DNA from: Asticcacaulis taihuensis
Lineage (GTDB): Bacteria > Pseudomonadota > Alphaproteobacteria > Caulobacterales > Caulobacteraceae
NCBI RefSeq assembly: GCF_900100255.1
Contig: NZ_FMTS01000002.1
Location: 397,400 to 461,399, forward strand
Length of the DNA: 64,000 nt
Reading direction: 5' to 3'
The position numbers and the translations under genes are program-made. Below, in pieces: positions 27,014 through 36,001 of the stretch. Positions within the stretch are counted from its first letter, which is position 1. Each line of letters opens with the position of its first letter. The notes below the pieces were generated by a model. That model was not told where the DNA came from, made no database searches, and saw only the letters and a program-made list of their open reading frames with translations.

Positions 27014-29178
27014 GCCACTTCAGTCATGTGTTTCTGAATCGCCAACACCTCTAACAGCGGCTTGGGGCGGCTGTAATAATAGCCCTGCAAATACTGACAG
27101 CCGGCCAGCCTGAGCAGGCGCGCCTGATCCTCCGTCTCGACGCCCTCGGCTGTGACCGATATATTCAGCGCCTGGGCGATGGCCACTGTGCCGGCCACCA
27201 GCGCGGCCGCCTGCGGATCGCGGTCGACCGTGCCGGCCATGGATTTGTCGATCTTGATCTTGTCGAAGTGATAACGGCGCAGATAGCCAATGCTGGAATA
27301 GCCGGTGCCAAAATCATCGAGCGCCATGGAAACGCCCAGCGCCTTGAGATTGCCGATGGCGGCTACGGCCCGCGCCGGATTTTCGATCAGATAGCCTTCG
27401 GTGACTTCCAGTTCGAGACGGTCGGTCGGGAAGCCGGTCTCTGCCAGCGTCTTCGCCACCTTGGCCTCCAGCTCCGGATCGCGGAACTGCGCCGGCGACA
27501 GGTTGACGCTCAGGCGCAAACCCGGCACCTCACGCAGATCGTTGCACGCCTTTTTCAGCACGAACTGGCCCAGTGGATGAATCAGCCCGCTGGCCTCGGC
27601 GACATCGATAAACTGATCCGGCATCAGCGGGCCTTCCGGGCGGCGCGGCCAGCGCACCAGGGCCTCAAGGCTGTTGATCGCGCCGCTGCGGGCCTCAATG
27701 ATCGGCTGGTAGACGACATCGAATTCATCGCCCTCCAGCCCCTTGCGGATACCGGCCTCGATGGCAGCCTTGCGCAGGCGTTCGGCATCAAGTTCGGCGT
27801 CATAAAGGGTTATGCGGTTCTTGCCGGCGCTTTTCGATTCATACATCGCCATGTCGGCGCGGCGGAAAAGTTCCTGGCTGCGCACCGATTTGATGTCGGC
27901 GGCCGCGATGCCGATACTGGCGCCGACCTGCAAACTGCGTTCGCCGATCCGCACCGGCTTGGCGAAGAAATCGAGAATGGCCTGGGCGAAATCAAGGCAC
28001 GGCTTCATGGCTTCAGGTCCAGTCAGAACCATGGCGAATTCATCGCCGCCCATGCGCGCCAGCAGGGCGCCTTGCGGCATGATGCCCTTCAGCATGGCCG
28101 CCACGATCATGATCAGCTTGTCGCCGGTGGCATGGCCATAGATGTCATTGACCTCCTTGAAGCCATCGAGATCGAGATAGACCACCGTCTTATGCACCGG
28201 TCCGCGACCGGATTTCGCCTTCTGCACCAGTTCGAACAGGGCGCGGCGATTGGGCAGGCCGCTCAGGCCATCGGTCAGGGCGAAACTGCGCGCCAGCTTC
28301 TCGCTCTTGGACAGGCGATAAAGCCCGAAGGCGCTGGCGGCGGTAAACAGCAGGATGAGCAGGGCGGTAACCAGGCCCACCTTGCGGATGCCCCAGGCGG
28401 CGGCGCGCGCCGCCTCCATGCCGGGCTTGCGCGGTGTCCACGTCAGTTGGCCGATATCACCGGCGGCGCTGCGCAGTCTTTTGGCCGGGGCCACTGCCTC
28501 GCCAGAAGCCGCCAGGCGCAGATTGGCCAGCCCGAAGGTGGTGCCGATAGGTTTCAGCAGGGCCGGCGTCAGGTGGCGGGTCATCACCAGATAGCGCCGC
28601 TCCTTTCCCAGGATGGCAACGCCGGAATCCGACCGGCGGATCAGGCTGATGCCGACAATCGCCGGCCCCTTCCAGGTTTCGGACAGGCCGACCACCACGC
28701 GCTCGCCTGACGAAATCTGCGATGGATCGGCCTTAACCAGGGCATTGAAGCCGGCGCCGAAGCGCGCAAAGCTGCCCCCCGGATAGGGCTTGCCATCGAT
28801 ATAGCCCCATAGAATCCGATAATCACCATCAAGCACAAACGCGCCGTCATAGGCGTTCTGGTCGCTGGCTTTGTTGCCCCAGGTCGAATAGAGCCAGTCC
28901 GGCTCAATGCCGTTTCGGTAGATTTCCTCCTGGCCACCATTCCATACGGCATTGTCGGTCAGGGTGGCGGTGAGATTGTCGATGGTGGTGGTAATGGCGG
29001 CCTGCGCGGTTTCCTCGGCGCGGCGTGTATCCAGTTCATTGGTCTTCTCAGCGACCATACCGAGTGAGGAATGCAGCAGAATCAGGATCGCCAGCAGCAG
29101 GCCGAAACCCGCCGCGAACACCAGCCCGAACAGGGTCCGGGCCTTCAGATTCATCACTCCGTGCAATAGCTTCTGCAT
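27010..29178 (-). CDS. Membrane GGDEF-EAL protein with CHASE4-like sensor
   Basis: 722 residues; start ATG 29178 with AGGGGG 7 bp upstream. A first membrane helix (about 15-38) is followed by a periplasmic CHASE4-like domain (about 40-265, with NAVWNGGQEEIYRNGIEPDW and YRILWGYIDG) and a second membrane helix (about 268-288). The diguanylate cyclase domain has GGDEF intact (RMGGDEFAMVL) without an upstream RxxD inhibitory site. The EAL domain has EALVRW, NLSPAQFRD, DDFGTGYSS, KIDKS and QGYYYSRP, so phosphodiesterase residues also appear intact. It controls cyclic di-GMP in response to a periplasmic signal. Confidence 0.93.
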   Translation of the reverse strand: MQKLLHGVMNLKARTLFGLVFAAGFGLLLAILILLHSSLGMVAEKTNELDTRRAEETAQAAITTTIDNLTATLTDNAVWNGGQEEIYRNGIEPDWLYSTWGNKASDQNAYDGAFVLDGDYRILWGYIDGKPYPGGSFARFGAGFNALVKADPSQISSGERVVVGLSETWKGPAIVGISLIRRSDSGVAILGKERRYLVMTRHLTPALLKPIGTTFGLANLRLAASGEAVAPAKRLRSAAGDIGQLTWTPRKPGMEAARAAAWGIRKVGLVTALLILLFTAASAFGLYRLSKSEKLARSFALTDGLSGLPNRRALFELVQKAKSGRGPVHKTVVYLDLDGFKEVNDIYGHATGDKLIMIVAAMLKGIMPQGALLARMGGDEFAMVLTGPEAMKPCLDFAQAILDFFAKPVRIGERSLQVGASIGIAAADIKSVRSQELFRRADMAMYESKSAGKNRITLYDAELDAERLRKAAIEAGIRKGLEGDEFDVVYQPIIEARSGAINSLEALVRWPRRPEGPLMPDQFIDVAEASGLIHPLGQFVLKKACNDLREVPGLRLSVNLSPAQFRDPELEAKVAKTLAETGFPTDRLELEVTEGYLIENPARAVAAIGNLKALGVSMALDDFGTGYSSIGYLRRYHFDKIKIDKSMAGTVDRDPQAAALVAGTVAIAQALNISVTAEGVETEDQARLLRLAGCQYLQGYYYSRPKPLLEVLAIQKHMTEVA

Positions 29179-29230
29179 TTGCGCCCCCTGAGAGAGGGCG
29201 CATCATGCGGTAAAATCGTGAATTTCTTCC

Positions 29231-29722
29231 TTACGCGGACGGTATTTTCAACGGCTGACCTTCCGGCGCGCCACGACCCAGGCGATCCGGCAGGGCTTCG
29301 CCTTCGGGCACGAATTCCATCGCCACCGAATTAAGGCAATAGCGCAGGCCGGTCGGGCGTGGACCGTCCTCGAACACATGGCCGAGGTGAGAATCACAGC
29401 GCGCACAGCGGATTTCGATCCGCATCATGCCGTGAGAGCGATCGACGATATTGCGGATATGGTCCTTGTCTATGCCCTGGTAGAAGCTCGGCCAGCCCGA
29501 ACCGGAATGGAACTTGGCGCGGCTGTCGAAGAGTGGCAAGGCGCACAGATTGCAGACATAGGTGCCCTCTTCCTCATATTCGTCAAACTTGCCGCAGAAG
29601 GGCGCTTCCGTGCCCGCATTGAGCAGGATCCGGCGGGCTTCCGGATCGAGCCGCGCGGCCAGTTCCTGCTTTTGTGCGTCCGTCGGCGGGGTCAGGTCAA
29701 AACCGAGAGCGGATTTGGTCAT
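29231..29722 (-). CDS. msrB: Peptide-methionine (R)-S-oxide reductase
   Basis: 163 residues from ATG 29722. MsrB features are the zinc-binding pairs CNLC and CARC, substrate motifs SGSGWPSFY and SHLGHVF, and the catalytic Cys in GLRYCLNSVAMEF. It repairs oxidised methionine in the cytoplasm; there is no signal peptide. Separated from the upstream pse operon by a palindromic element that also supplies a GGGGAGG sequence 25 bp before the start. Confidence 0.95.
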   Translation of the reverse strand: MTKSALGFDLTPPTDAQKQELAARLDPEARRILLNAGTEAPFCGKFDEYEEEGTYVCNLCALPLFDSRAKFHSGSGWPSFYQGIDKDHIRNIVDRSHGMMRIEIRCARCDSHLGHVFEDGPRPTGLRYCLNSVAMEFVPEGEALPDRLGRGAPEGQPLKIPSA

Positions 29723-29740
29723 TACAGGCCCTTTCTTATA

Positions 29741-29803
29741 CCTCCCCAACTTGTTGAGAGGGGGACCGCGATCATTCTTCATGATCGGGGTGGTGGGTTT
29801 TTT
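29741..29803. repeat. Palindromic intergenic element upstream of msrB
   Basis: CCTCCCC (29741-29747), GAGAGGGGG, the perfect hairpin GATCAT-tcttc-ATGATC (29770-29786), then GGGGTGGTGGG and a run of seven T. The pattern is like dispersed palindromes between alphaproteobacterial genes; only one copy was seen here. It lies directly after the pseH stop. Confidence 0.45.
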
Positions 29804-29806
29804 TAT

Positions 29807-30376
29807 CTACCCCCTATATACGGTCTCTTCGCCCCACCAGTTACGGTTATCTTTAAATTTTCTGCCAAATTCCGCCCAGTGCGCCGCTGACTGCTCGAAA
29901 ATATGCAGATCGTGGCGGATGCCATCCTTCAGTGTGTGATCCTTCAGCACCCCGACGGCGCGATAGCCGTTGAAGGCTTGCAGACGCACCGTGCGATCAT
30001 TCCACGCTACCACATGATTGACGATCTTGTGCAGCCCCATGGTGAAGAAGGCGTGATTGAGCGTGCCGACAAAATTATAGATGGTCAGTTCCTTCGGCGC
30101 GGCCGCATCGCCGATATAGACGCCGATTTCGCCAATGCCGGAATGCCCGTCGGTTACGGTAATCGAGGCATAGCCGACATCGCGGCCTTCGATTTGAATG
30201 ATGCAATGTTCGTAATCGTCGCGCGCATTGCAGCGCTCGATCCAGGCGGTCTGGCGCGCGATGTCATAGGGCACATCGGTCAGCATATATTTTGTGATAT
30301 GCGGCGCCGTCCGCCAGTCGAGCAACAGACGGGCATCATCGGGCGTGATCCGGCGATAGGACAGGAAATCATACAC
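29807..30376 (-). CDS. pseH: PseH-like sugar N-acyltransferase (GNAT family)
   Basis: 189 residues from GTG 30376 (MYDFLSYRRITPDD), the start that overlaps the pseG stop by 8 nt; the longer frame reads back through pseG. GNAT features are the N-terminal LLLDWRTAPHITKYM, typical of PseH, the beta-4 segment IGEIGVYIGD, and KIVNHVVAWNDRTVRLQAFNGYRAVG near the C-terminus. PseH acylates the 4-amino group of UDP-4-amino-4,6-dideoxy-AltNAc, normally with acetyl-CoA. Last gene of the nine-gene overlapping operon. Because carrier-protein acyl genes precede it, the donor may be a longer acyl group (inference). Confidence 0.85.
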   Translation of the reverse strand: MYDFLSYRRITPDDARLLLDWRTAPHITKYMLTDVPYDIARQTAWIERCNARDDYEHCIIQIEGRDVGYASITVTDGHSGIGEIGVYIGDAAAPKELTIYNFVGTLNHAFFTMGLHKIVNHVVAWNDRTVRLQAFNGYRAVGVLKDHTLKDGIRHDLHIFEQSAAHWAEFGRKFKDNRNWWGEETVYRG

Positions 30377-31352
30377 GGCGCATGGTCTCCACAATACGTT
30401 TCGGCCCGAAGCCATCGACCACGGCATGAGCCTTGGCGGCGATCTCGGTGCGAGCGGCCGGATTATCGATCAGCGCCTTGACGCGCGCGCCCAGATCATC
30501 GGGCAGACCCTTGCGGGCATCGATCACCGGAAACGGGCACGCTTTCAGCGCCGCGGCCTGATTGTCATAGACCACCAAAACCAAAGCCGGCAGTCCCATG
30601 GCCGCCACCTCTCCGACGCTGCCGCCGGCGGCGGTGATCACCAGACGGCTGCCGGCCAGCACATCGGCCACGCGCTTGGGAGAGGCAAATACCTGAATGC
30701 GATCGGACCTTTGCCCCAGCCTGACCAGATCGTCCGTATGCTGATTGGCCGGGCCGGCAATCAGACGAATATCATTGTCCGGCAGGGCCGCATGAACGGC
30801 CTCGGCGCAGCGCGCGGTCAGTTGGGTCGGGTCGCTGCCGCCGAACATGATTGTAATCGCCGTTCCACCAGCGCTTCCCACCTCCAGGAATTCCCGGCGG
30901 ATCAGGGCATAATCGGCTCCCAATAGCAGCCTTGCCTTCGTCTTTCGTTCGTAATCGACCGGCCGCGCCGCCTGCGCCGGATTGATCAGCAGATCGCAAT
31001 CAAAGTGAGCCAGCGCATTGAGATCATCGATCACCGCCAGGCGCGTCGCCTTTTTCTGGAGCGCGATATAGTCTTCGGCCGCCGCGTAGCTGTCGATCAG
31101 CAGCCAGTCCTCCCGCGTCAGGCCCACCGCGCCCAGCGCCAGAAAATCGGCCATGCTGCCCAGGGCGCCCGCAATTGCCATGCCCTGCGCGCCAATCTGC
31201 GCCAGCTGCGCATTCACCGCCTCACCCACTTCATTGAGCAGGAAGGTGACCGCGATCCCCTGCGCCCGCGCCTCCTCGGCAATGGCGAAACAGCGCATGA
31301 AATGGCCCATACCGATCTGCGATGAGGCTTCCGTGCGGATGAAGAGGCGCAT
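30369..31352 (-). CDS. pseG: UDP-2,4-diacetamido-2,4,6-trideoxy-beta-L-altropyranose hydrolase
   Basis: 327 residues from ATG 31352. A GT-B-fold hydrolase that removes UDP to release the 6-deoxy-AltdiNAc sugar for condensation by PseI. Start MRLFIRTEASSQIGMGHFMR holds the conserved G-x-G-H loop (catalytic His near residue 17). IMFGGSDPTQLT is the inter-domain motif, and ITAAGGSVGEVAAMGLPALVLV is the UDP-binding C-terminal part. Overlaps the KAS III stop by 1 nt and the pseH start by 8 nt. Confidence 0.92.
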   Translation of the reverse strand: MRLFIRTEASSQIGMGHFMRCFAIAEEARAQGIAVTFLLNEVGEAVNAQLAQIGAQGMAIAGALGSMADFLALGAVGLTREDWLLIDSYAAAEDYIALQKKATRLAVIDDLNALAHFDCDLLINPAQAARPVDYERKTKARLLLGADYALIRREFLEVGSAGGTAITIMFGGSDPTQLTARCAEAVHAALPDNDIRLIAGPANQHTDDLVRLGQRSDRIQVFASPKRVADVLAGSRLVITAAGGSVGEVAAMGLPALVLVVYDNQAAALKACPFPVIDARKGLPDDLGARVKALIDNPAARTEIAAKAHAVVDGFGPKRIVETMRRV

Positions 31353-32356
31353 TACGGCACCCGGATGATATCGTGACAGGCCGGCGCTTCGGTATGCCAT
31401 ACGGCCGTGGCCCAGGACCAGCCAACGCCGAACCCGCACAGCAGAAAGGACATGTCCGGTTGCGGCCGCATCCGGTTCAGATGGTCACAGATGGCCAGCG
31501 GGATCGAGGCCGAGGAGGTATTGCCGAAGTCGCGCACGGCATAAACCATCTGATCGTCGCGCGCCTTGATCTTGTGGCCCAGCGTCCGGATCATCATGGC
31601 ATTGGCCTGATGCAGGATTACATGATCGATATCGCCGATGGCCCGGCCGGCCGCCGTCAGGGCGCGCTCGATCGACGGCGCCACCTGTTTCAGCGAAAAG
31701 GCCATGACCTGCGTGCCGTCCATGAAAAGTTCCGCCGCACCGGGCTCCGCCAGCCCGCCCGTTTTCGAGATCAGGTATGGCGCGCCGGAACCATCGGAAC
31801 CCAAATCGAAGGCGATTGATCCGTCTTCGGACAGTTCAAGGGCGGTCACCGCCACGCCATCACCAAACAATGGCGCCAGCGAGCGATTACTGTCGGAAAT
31901 CATGTGCGTGGTGATATCGCCGGTCACCAGCAGGGCGCGGAAAATACCGCCGGATTGCATCATCGCATTGGCCACAGAGAGCCCATAGACATAACCCGAA
32001 CAGCCCAGGCCCAGATCGAAAGCCGCCGTCTCCTTCGACAGTCCGAGCGCGTTCTGCATGACGCAGGCGGTCGAGGGCAGCGGGTAGTCCGGCGTTTGCG
32101 TGACCACGATCAGCAAGCCAATGGTTTCACGCGCCCAGTTGAGCTTTTCCAGCAGGACGTCCGCCGCCGCCACGCCTAACTGGCTGACCGTATGCCGATC
32201 CGCGACCGGCCGGCGCTCAATGCCCGTGGCGGCGATGATCTTGGCCATGGTTTCCGCGCCGAAGCTGGCGGCGAGGTCGGCGTTTTCACTGACCGCCTGC
32301 GGCAGGGCGGTGACTATGCCGCAGAGTTTCGGCGCACGGGCGGTAAAGCTGACCAT
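31352..32356 (-). CDS. 3-oxoacyl-ACP synthase III-like enzyme (first FabH paralogue)
   Basis: 334 residues from ATG 32356. Thiolase fold with the KAS III triad Cys119 (DLGLGCSGYVYG), His249 (VILHQANAMMI) and Asn279 (FGNTSSASIP). KAS III condenses an acyl-CoA with malonyl-ACP to a 3-ketoacyl-ACP. Its place between a ketoreductase and pseG, with overlaps at both ends, argues for a role in nonulosonic acid decoration rather than bulk fatty acid synthesis. FabH and ACP genes also occur in Campylobacter jejuni flagellar glycosylation loci. Confidence 0.88.
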   Translation of the reverse strand: MVSFTARAPKLCGIVTALPQAVSENADLAASFGAETMAKIIAATGIERRPVADRHTVSQLGVAAADVLLEKLNWARETIGLLIVVTQTPDYPLPSTACVMQNALGLSKETAAFDLGLGCSGYVYGLSVANAMMQSGGIFRALLVTGDITTHMISDSNRSLAPLFGDGVAVTALELSEDGSIAFDLGSDGSGAPYLISKTGGLAEPGAAELFMDGTQVMAFSLKQVAPSIERALTAAGRAIGDIDHVILHQANAMMIRTLGHKIKARDDQMVYAVRDFGNTSSASIPLAICDHLNRMRPQPDMSFLLCGFGVGWSWATAVWHTEAPACHDIIRVP

Positions 32357-33102
32357 TACGAGGTGAGCCCCCCATCGACCACCAGGGTCTGACCGGTAAT
32401 GAAGCCGGCCTCTTCGGACAGCAGGAAACGGACCAGGTGGACAATATCCGCAAGTTCGCACAAGCGCCCCAGCGGCGTGCGCCGAACGATCTGATCGAGC
32501 TGCCTGTCATCCAGCCCTTCGGAAAGCTGCGTCTTCATATAGCCGGGCGCTACCGAATTGACGGTAATGCCGACGCGCCCAACCTCGCGCGACAAGGCGC
32601 GCGAAAAGCCGTCCATGCCCGCTTTCGATGCGGCGTAGGCGGTCAGACCGGTATAACCGCGCAGGCCGGTGATCGAGGAAATATTGATGATGCGGCCCGG
32701 CTTGCGCGTCTTCATCATCTGGCGCAGGGCCGACCGCGCCAGGCAGATGGCGCCGGTCAGATTGACCTGCAACACCTTTTCGATATCGCTGACCGGCAGG
32801 GTGGAGAGGATGCCCTCGACCGACATGCCGGCATTATTGACCACGCCCCACATGCGATGGCCATTGAAAGCCTTTACCGCTGCCAAAACGAAGGCTTCGA
32901 TCGCCGATGTGTCGGCCATATCCACGCCCTGCCAGAAGAACCAGTCGCCGTGAACGTCTTTCAGCGCCTGTAAATCGTCGCTGAATGTTGTGCTGCACCC
33001 GGCCACGCCATAGCCCTGCGCCAGCAGGTCGCGCGCCAGGGCCAGACCCAAGCCCCGGCTGACTCCACTGACCAGCACCCATTTGCGCGGCGCGTCAGTC
33101 AT
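32356..33102 (-). CDS. Short-chain dehydrogenase/reductase (FabG-like), first copy
   Basis: 248 residues from ATG 33102 (MTDAPRKWVLVSGVSRGLG); an ATG two codons earlier is possible. Rossmann motif VSGVSRGLGLAL (TGxxxGxG variant), NNAG in WGVVNNAGMS, catalytic Ser in NISSITGL and YAASK (Tyr-x-x-x-Lys). Probably reduces the 3-ketoacyl-ACP made by the neighbouring KAS III. Overlaps the ACP stop by 8 nt and shares one base with the KAS III start. Confidence 0.86.
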   Translation of the reverse strand: MTDAPRKWVLVSGVSRGLGLALARDLLAQGYGVAGCSTTFSDDLQALKDVHGDWFFWQGVDMADTSAIEAFVLAAVKAFNGHRMWGVVNNAGMSVEGILSTLPVSDIEKVLQVNLTGAICLARSALRQMMKTRKPGRIINISSITGLRGYTGLTAYAASKAGMDGFSRALSREVGRVGITVNSVAPGYMKTQLSEGLDDRQLDQIVRRTPLGRLCELADIVHLVRFLLSEEAGFITGQTLVVDGGLTS

Positions 33103-33343
33103 GCGCATCACCAAAAAGCGCCGCCAGTTCGCCGACAGTATGGAACAGGACAAAGCCATCGGCAAAAGGTGACAGGCCGGTCTTTTCCTCCAGAATGACA
33201 ACGAGCGTCGCCAGATCGAGACTATCGATATCGAGCGGACCATTGAGCAGCAATGTATCGGCAGTTATCTCACCAGTGGCCGCGCCTTTGTCGGTCAGGA
33301 TTTGCGTCAGTTCTTCGCGGATCAGGTCGAGGGTGGTGGTCAC
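33095..33343 (-). CDS. Acyl carrier protein (pse operon copy)
   Basis: 82 residues, acidic, all-helical. The phosphopantetheine site is Ser41 in PLDIDSLDLATLV. It is not the housekeeping AcpP: the sequence around the site and the N-terminus (MTTTLDLIREELTQILTD) diverge. Overlaps the hydrolase by 4 nt and the reductase by 8 nt. Confidence 0.88.
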   Translation of the reverse strand: MTTTLDLIREELTQILTDKGAATGEITADTLLLNGPLDIDSLDLATLVVILEEKTGLSPFADGFVLFHTVGELAALFGDAHD

Positions 33344-34158
33344 GGCAGAAAGTCCTTGAGATGGGCGATGACGGCGGCAGGTGCCTCCATGTGCGGCAAG
33401 TGGCCAGCGCCTTCAATGAGAAGAAGCGGCGCGGATGGGGGCAGGCGATGCGCTTCCGGTATCGGGATCAGGCGGTCATGATCGCCCCACAATATCTGGA
33501 CAGGGCAGGCCACGCGCGACCAGTCGAAACCTTCGGGCGAAAGCGCCAGACCGTAAATCTTGGCATTGCCCAGCAGGGCTCGCAGCGCCTCGCTACGCGC
33601 CGGATCGGCGGCGGCATTCGATAGCGAGGCGGTCAGGGATGGCCCCAGCGATTGCCCTTTTGGCCCCAGCAGATAACGCGCCAGGGCGTCGGCGTCACCC
33701 TGATTGAGAAAGGCGTCCAGCGTCTCGTGATGAAACTCGCCACCCAGTCCAGCGGGGGAGATCAAAGACAGGGATTTGACGCGCGCTGCGTGGCTGGCAG
33801 CAAACCCCAGCGCAATCTTGGCACCCATGGAATGGCCAATTACATGCGCCTTATCGATATCCAGCACATCAAGCGCCTCATCGAGCCAGTGGGCCATAAA
33901 GGTGAGATCCGCCGCGCCGACATCCGGCGTGCTGCGCCCATGGCCCGGCAGGTCGAGCGCGATCAGGCGATAGCGCGAGGCCAGCGGCACCAGGCAGAAT
34001 TGCCATGTAAGGAGGTCGGCGCCAAAGCCATGCACGAACAGGACGGTTTCACCCGCCGGATTACCCATTTCGAGATAGCCGAGCGGGCCATGACTGTGCG
34101 CCTCACTGACGGACAGTGAAATCCTGCGTGACGGTTTGATCGGGATTTGTGCGTTCAC
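33340..34158 (-). CDS. Alpha/beta hydrolase
   Basis: 272 residues. HGFGADLLTW is the oxyanion-hole region, Ser110 in GHSMG the nucleophile, Asp228 in WGDHD and His253 in GAGHLPH complete the triad. No signal peptide, so cytoplasmic. In this operon it may be a thioesterase that releases or proofreads carrier-bound acyl groups, or an acyltransferase; the substrate cannot be told. Overlaps both neighbours by 4 nt. Confidence 0.85.
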   Translation of the reverse strand: MNAQIPIKPSRRISLSVSEAHSHGPLGYLEMGNPAGETVLFVHGFGADLLTWQFCLVPLASRYRLIALDLPGHGRSTPDVGAADLTFMAHWLDEALDVLDIDKAHVIGHSMGAKIALGFAASHAARVKSLSLISPAGLGGEFHHETLDAFLNQGDADALARYLLGPKGQSLGPSLTASLSNAAADPARSEALRALLGNAKIYGLALSPEGFDWSRVACPVQILWGDHDRLIPIPEAHRLPPSAPLLLIEGAGHLPHMEAPAAVIAHLKDFLP

Positions 34159-34913
34159 GCCAAAAACCCTCCGTCTACGGACAATATGGACCCGGTGATC
34201 CAGCGCGAGGTGTCGGCCAGCAGAAAGGCGATGGCCGCAGCGACATCATCCGGCCTGCCCAGGCCCAGCGGATGCATATCGACCACGCGCTGGAAATTTT
34301 CTTCAGAAAGGATGGTGCGGAACTGATCCGACATCGGCGTATCGACCATGGCCGGGGCCACGGCATTGACGCGCACGCCATCGCGCACCAGCTCGACGCC
34401 GAGCCCTTTGACCGCCGACACGATACCGCCCTTGGAGGCTGCATAGACAACATTGCCGGGCGCGGTCTTTAACGCGGCGGAGGATGAACAATAGACCAGC
34501 GAGGCTGGACTGCCGTGGCAGGACTTGAGCCGAAAGGCCTGCGCGAGCATAAGGGCCGCGCCAAGGTTTTGGGTCAGCACGTCCATGACGAAATCGGGCT
34601 TCACCGCCTGGATGGGCCGCGTGGCCTGCACGCCGGCGCAATGAGCGATGCCGTTCAAAGGGCCAATCTCAGCGCACAGCGCTTTCAGCCACGGCACGAT
34701 AGCGTCCAGATCGGCCAGATCGAACAGGCGACCAATATGATCCGTTCCTTCCAATGCCGCCAGGGTTTCGTCGAGACGCGCCGAATTGCGACCCGAAGCC
34801 ACCACGCGCGCGCCGAGCTTCGACAGATAGATGGCCGTCGCCTTACCGATTCCACTGGTCGCGCCGGTGACCAGGATGGTCCGCCCCTCAAGCGACATAG
34901 GGTTAAACGTCAT
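34155..34913 (-). CDS. Short-chain dehydrogenase/reductase, second copy
   Basis: 252 residues, classical SDR: VTGATSGIGKAT cofactor loop, HCAGVQ, catalytic Ser in VYCSSSAAL, YAASK, and DGG near the C-terminus (ILSVDGGFLA). Clearly different from the first SDR in the operon. It may reduce a keto-acyl carrier intermediate or a keto-sugar. Overlaps the Rieske gene and the hydrolase gene by 4 nt each. Confidence 0.86.
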   Translation of the reverse strand: MTFNPMSLEGRTILVTGATSGIGKATAIYLSKLGARVVASGRNSARLDETLAALEGTDHIGRLFDLADLDAIVPWLKALCAEIGPLNGIAHCAGVQATRPIQAVKPDFVMDVLTQNLGAALMLAQAFRLKSCHGSPASLVYCSSSAALKTAPGNVVYAASKGGIVSAVKGLGVELVRDGVRVNAVAPAMVDTPMSDQFRTILSEENFQRVVDMHPLGLGRPDDVAAAIAFLLADTSRWITGSILSVDGGFLA

Positions 34914-36001
34914 ATCACGCCCTTCATACGCTTGGCATAGGCCCTCTGAAAATGGGCGATACGGCCTTCCAGTTCGCCCAGCACCGGCGGACGATGAGGC
35001 GGGGCATCGCGCGTGCCCAGTTGGGCGACGGCGCAGATATCACGGTCTTCATTGCGCACCTGCTCGGAGAAGCTTTTCAGGGAATCGATCACCATGCCGC
35101 GCGCCGCCCGGCCATTGTTCTTCGCCAGCCAGGAGGTCGAATGAATGCGCAACGTCTGCGGCCCGGTCGGCTCGAAGGTCTGGAAGGTCAGGAAGGCACC
35201 AGCCGAGAAGGTGACGACGATATTGGGGAAGATCAGGAAGTTGCCATACTGCGGATAACGGTCAGAGGGCTCCAGCTTGATGCTTTTCGCCACCTGACCC
35301 CACCATTTCAGCGAGCGCTCTTTCAGATTGCCGACATAGCGGCTATGGTCGCCATCGGTTGAAATTTTCAGGTCGATACTCAGGATCAGGCCGAAGCTAT
35401 CGGCATGGACCAGCGGCACATGATAACCCTCGGCGGCATTATCCATGCCCAGCTTCCAGTTGGCGGCCCAATCATAGCTTTCCTGCTCGAAATGGTCCGG
35501 GCAGACCTCGCTGACATGTTTCAGATCATCATAGAAGCTGCCGAGAAACGCAGGCAATGATGGCCCACCCGGCTTCACCCGAACAAAGACGAAATGGCCG
35601 ACGACTTCCAGTTCATAGGCTTCCAGAGCCAGCCGGGCCTTGTCCGCCTCGTCGAAACCGAAGCTCTGATTATTGAGCGGGATGCCGATGGGCTTGCCCG
35701 CCCCGTCATAGGTCCAGCCGTGATAGGGGCATTGCAGGACGCGATTGCCCTTGCCGCACTGAATTCGGGAAAAACGGTGCGAACAGACATTGCGAAACGC
35801 CTTCAGCTCGCCGCCGAAATTCTGCACCACGATCGAATGCGGACCGATCTGCGCGGTGATGAAATCCTTGTCGTTTTGCAGGTCGTGAACAAAGCCGACG
35901 CATAGCCAGGATGGTTTGAAGACATACTCGATTTCGGCGGCAAGGACATCCTCGCGCCAGTAGTGGTCCGCCGGTATCTGGCCAAGCCGTTCCTGGTACA
36001 T
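34910..36001 (-). CDS. Rieske non-heme iron oxygenase, alpha subunit type
   Basis: 363 residues. The Rieske 2Fe-2S ligands are Cys73-x-His75 and Cys91-x-x-His94 (VCSHRF and CPYHGW). The catalytic domain has NWKLGMDNAAEGYHVPLVH with bridging Asp187 and Fe ligands His194 and His199, so the enzyme looks active. Such enzymes hydroxylate or demethylate small molecules using electrons from a reductase, which is not encoded nearby. A Rieske oxygenase inside a nonulosonic acid operon is unexpected. Overlaps KAS III by 1 nt and the SDR by 4 nt. Confidence 0.9.
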   Translation of the reverse strand: MYQERLGQIPADHYWREDVLAAEIEYVFKPSWLCVGFVHDLQNDKDFITAQIGPHSIVVQNFGGELKAFRNVCSHRFSRIQCGKGNRVLQCPYHGWTYDGAGKPIGIPLNNQSFGFDEADKARLALEAYELEVVGHFVFVRVKPGGPSLPAFLGSFYDDLKHVSEVCPDHFEQESYDWAANWKLGMDNAAEGYHVPLVHADSFGLILSIDLKISTDGDHSRYVGNLKERSLKWWGQVAKSIKLEPSDRYPQYGNFLIFPNIVVTFSAGAFLTFQTFEPTGPQTLRIHSTSWLAKNNGRAARGMVIDSLKSFSEQVRNEDRDICAVAQLGTRDAPPHRPPVLGELEGRIAHFQRAYAKRMKGVI

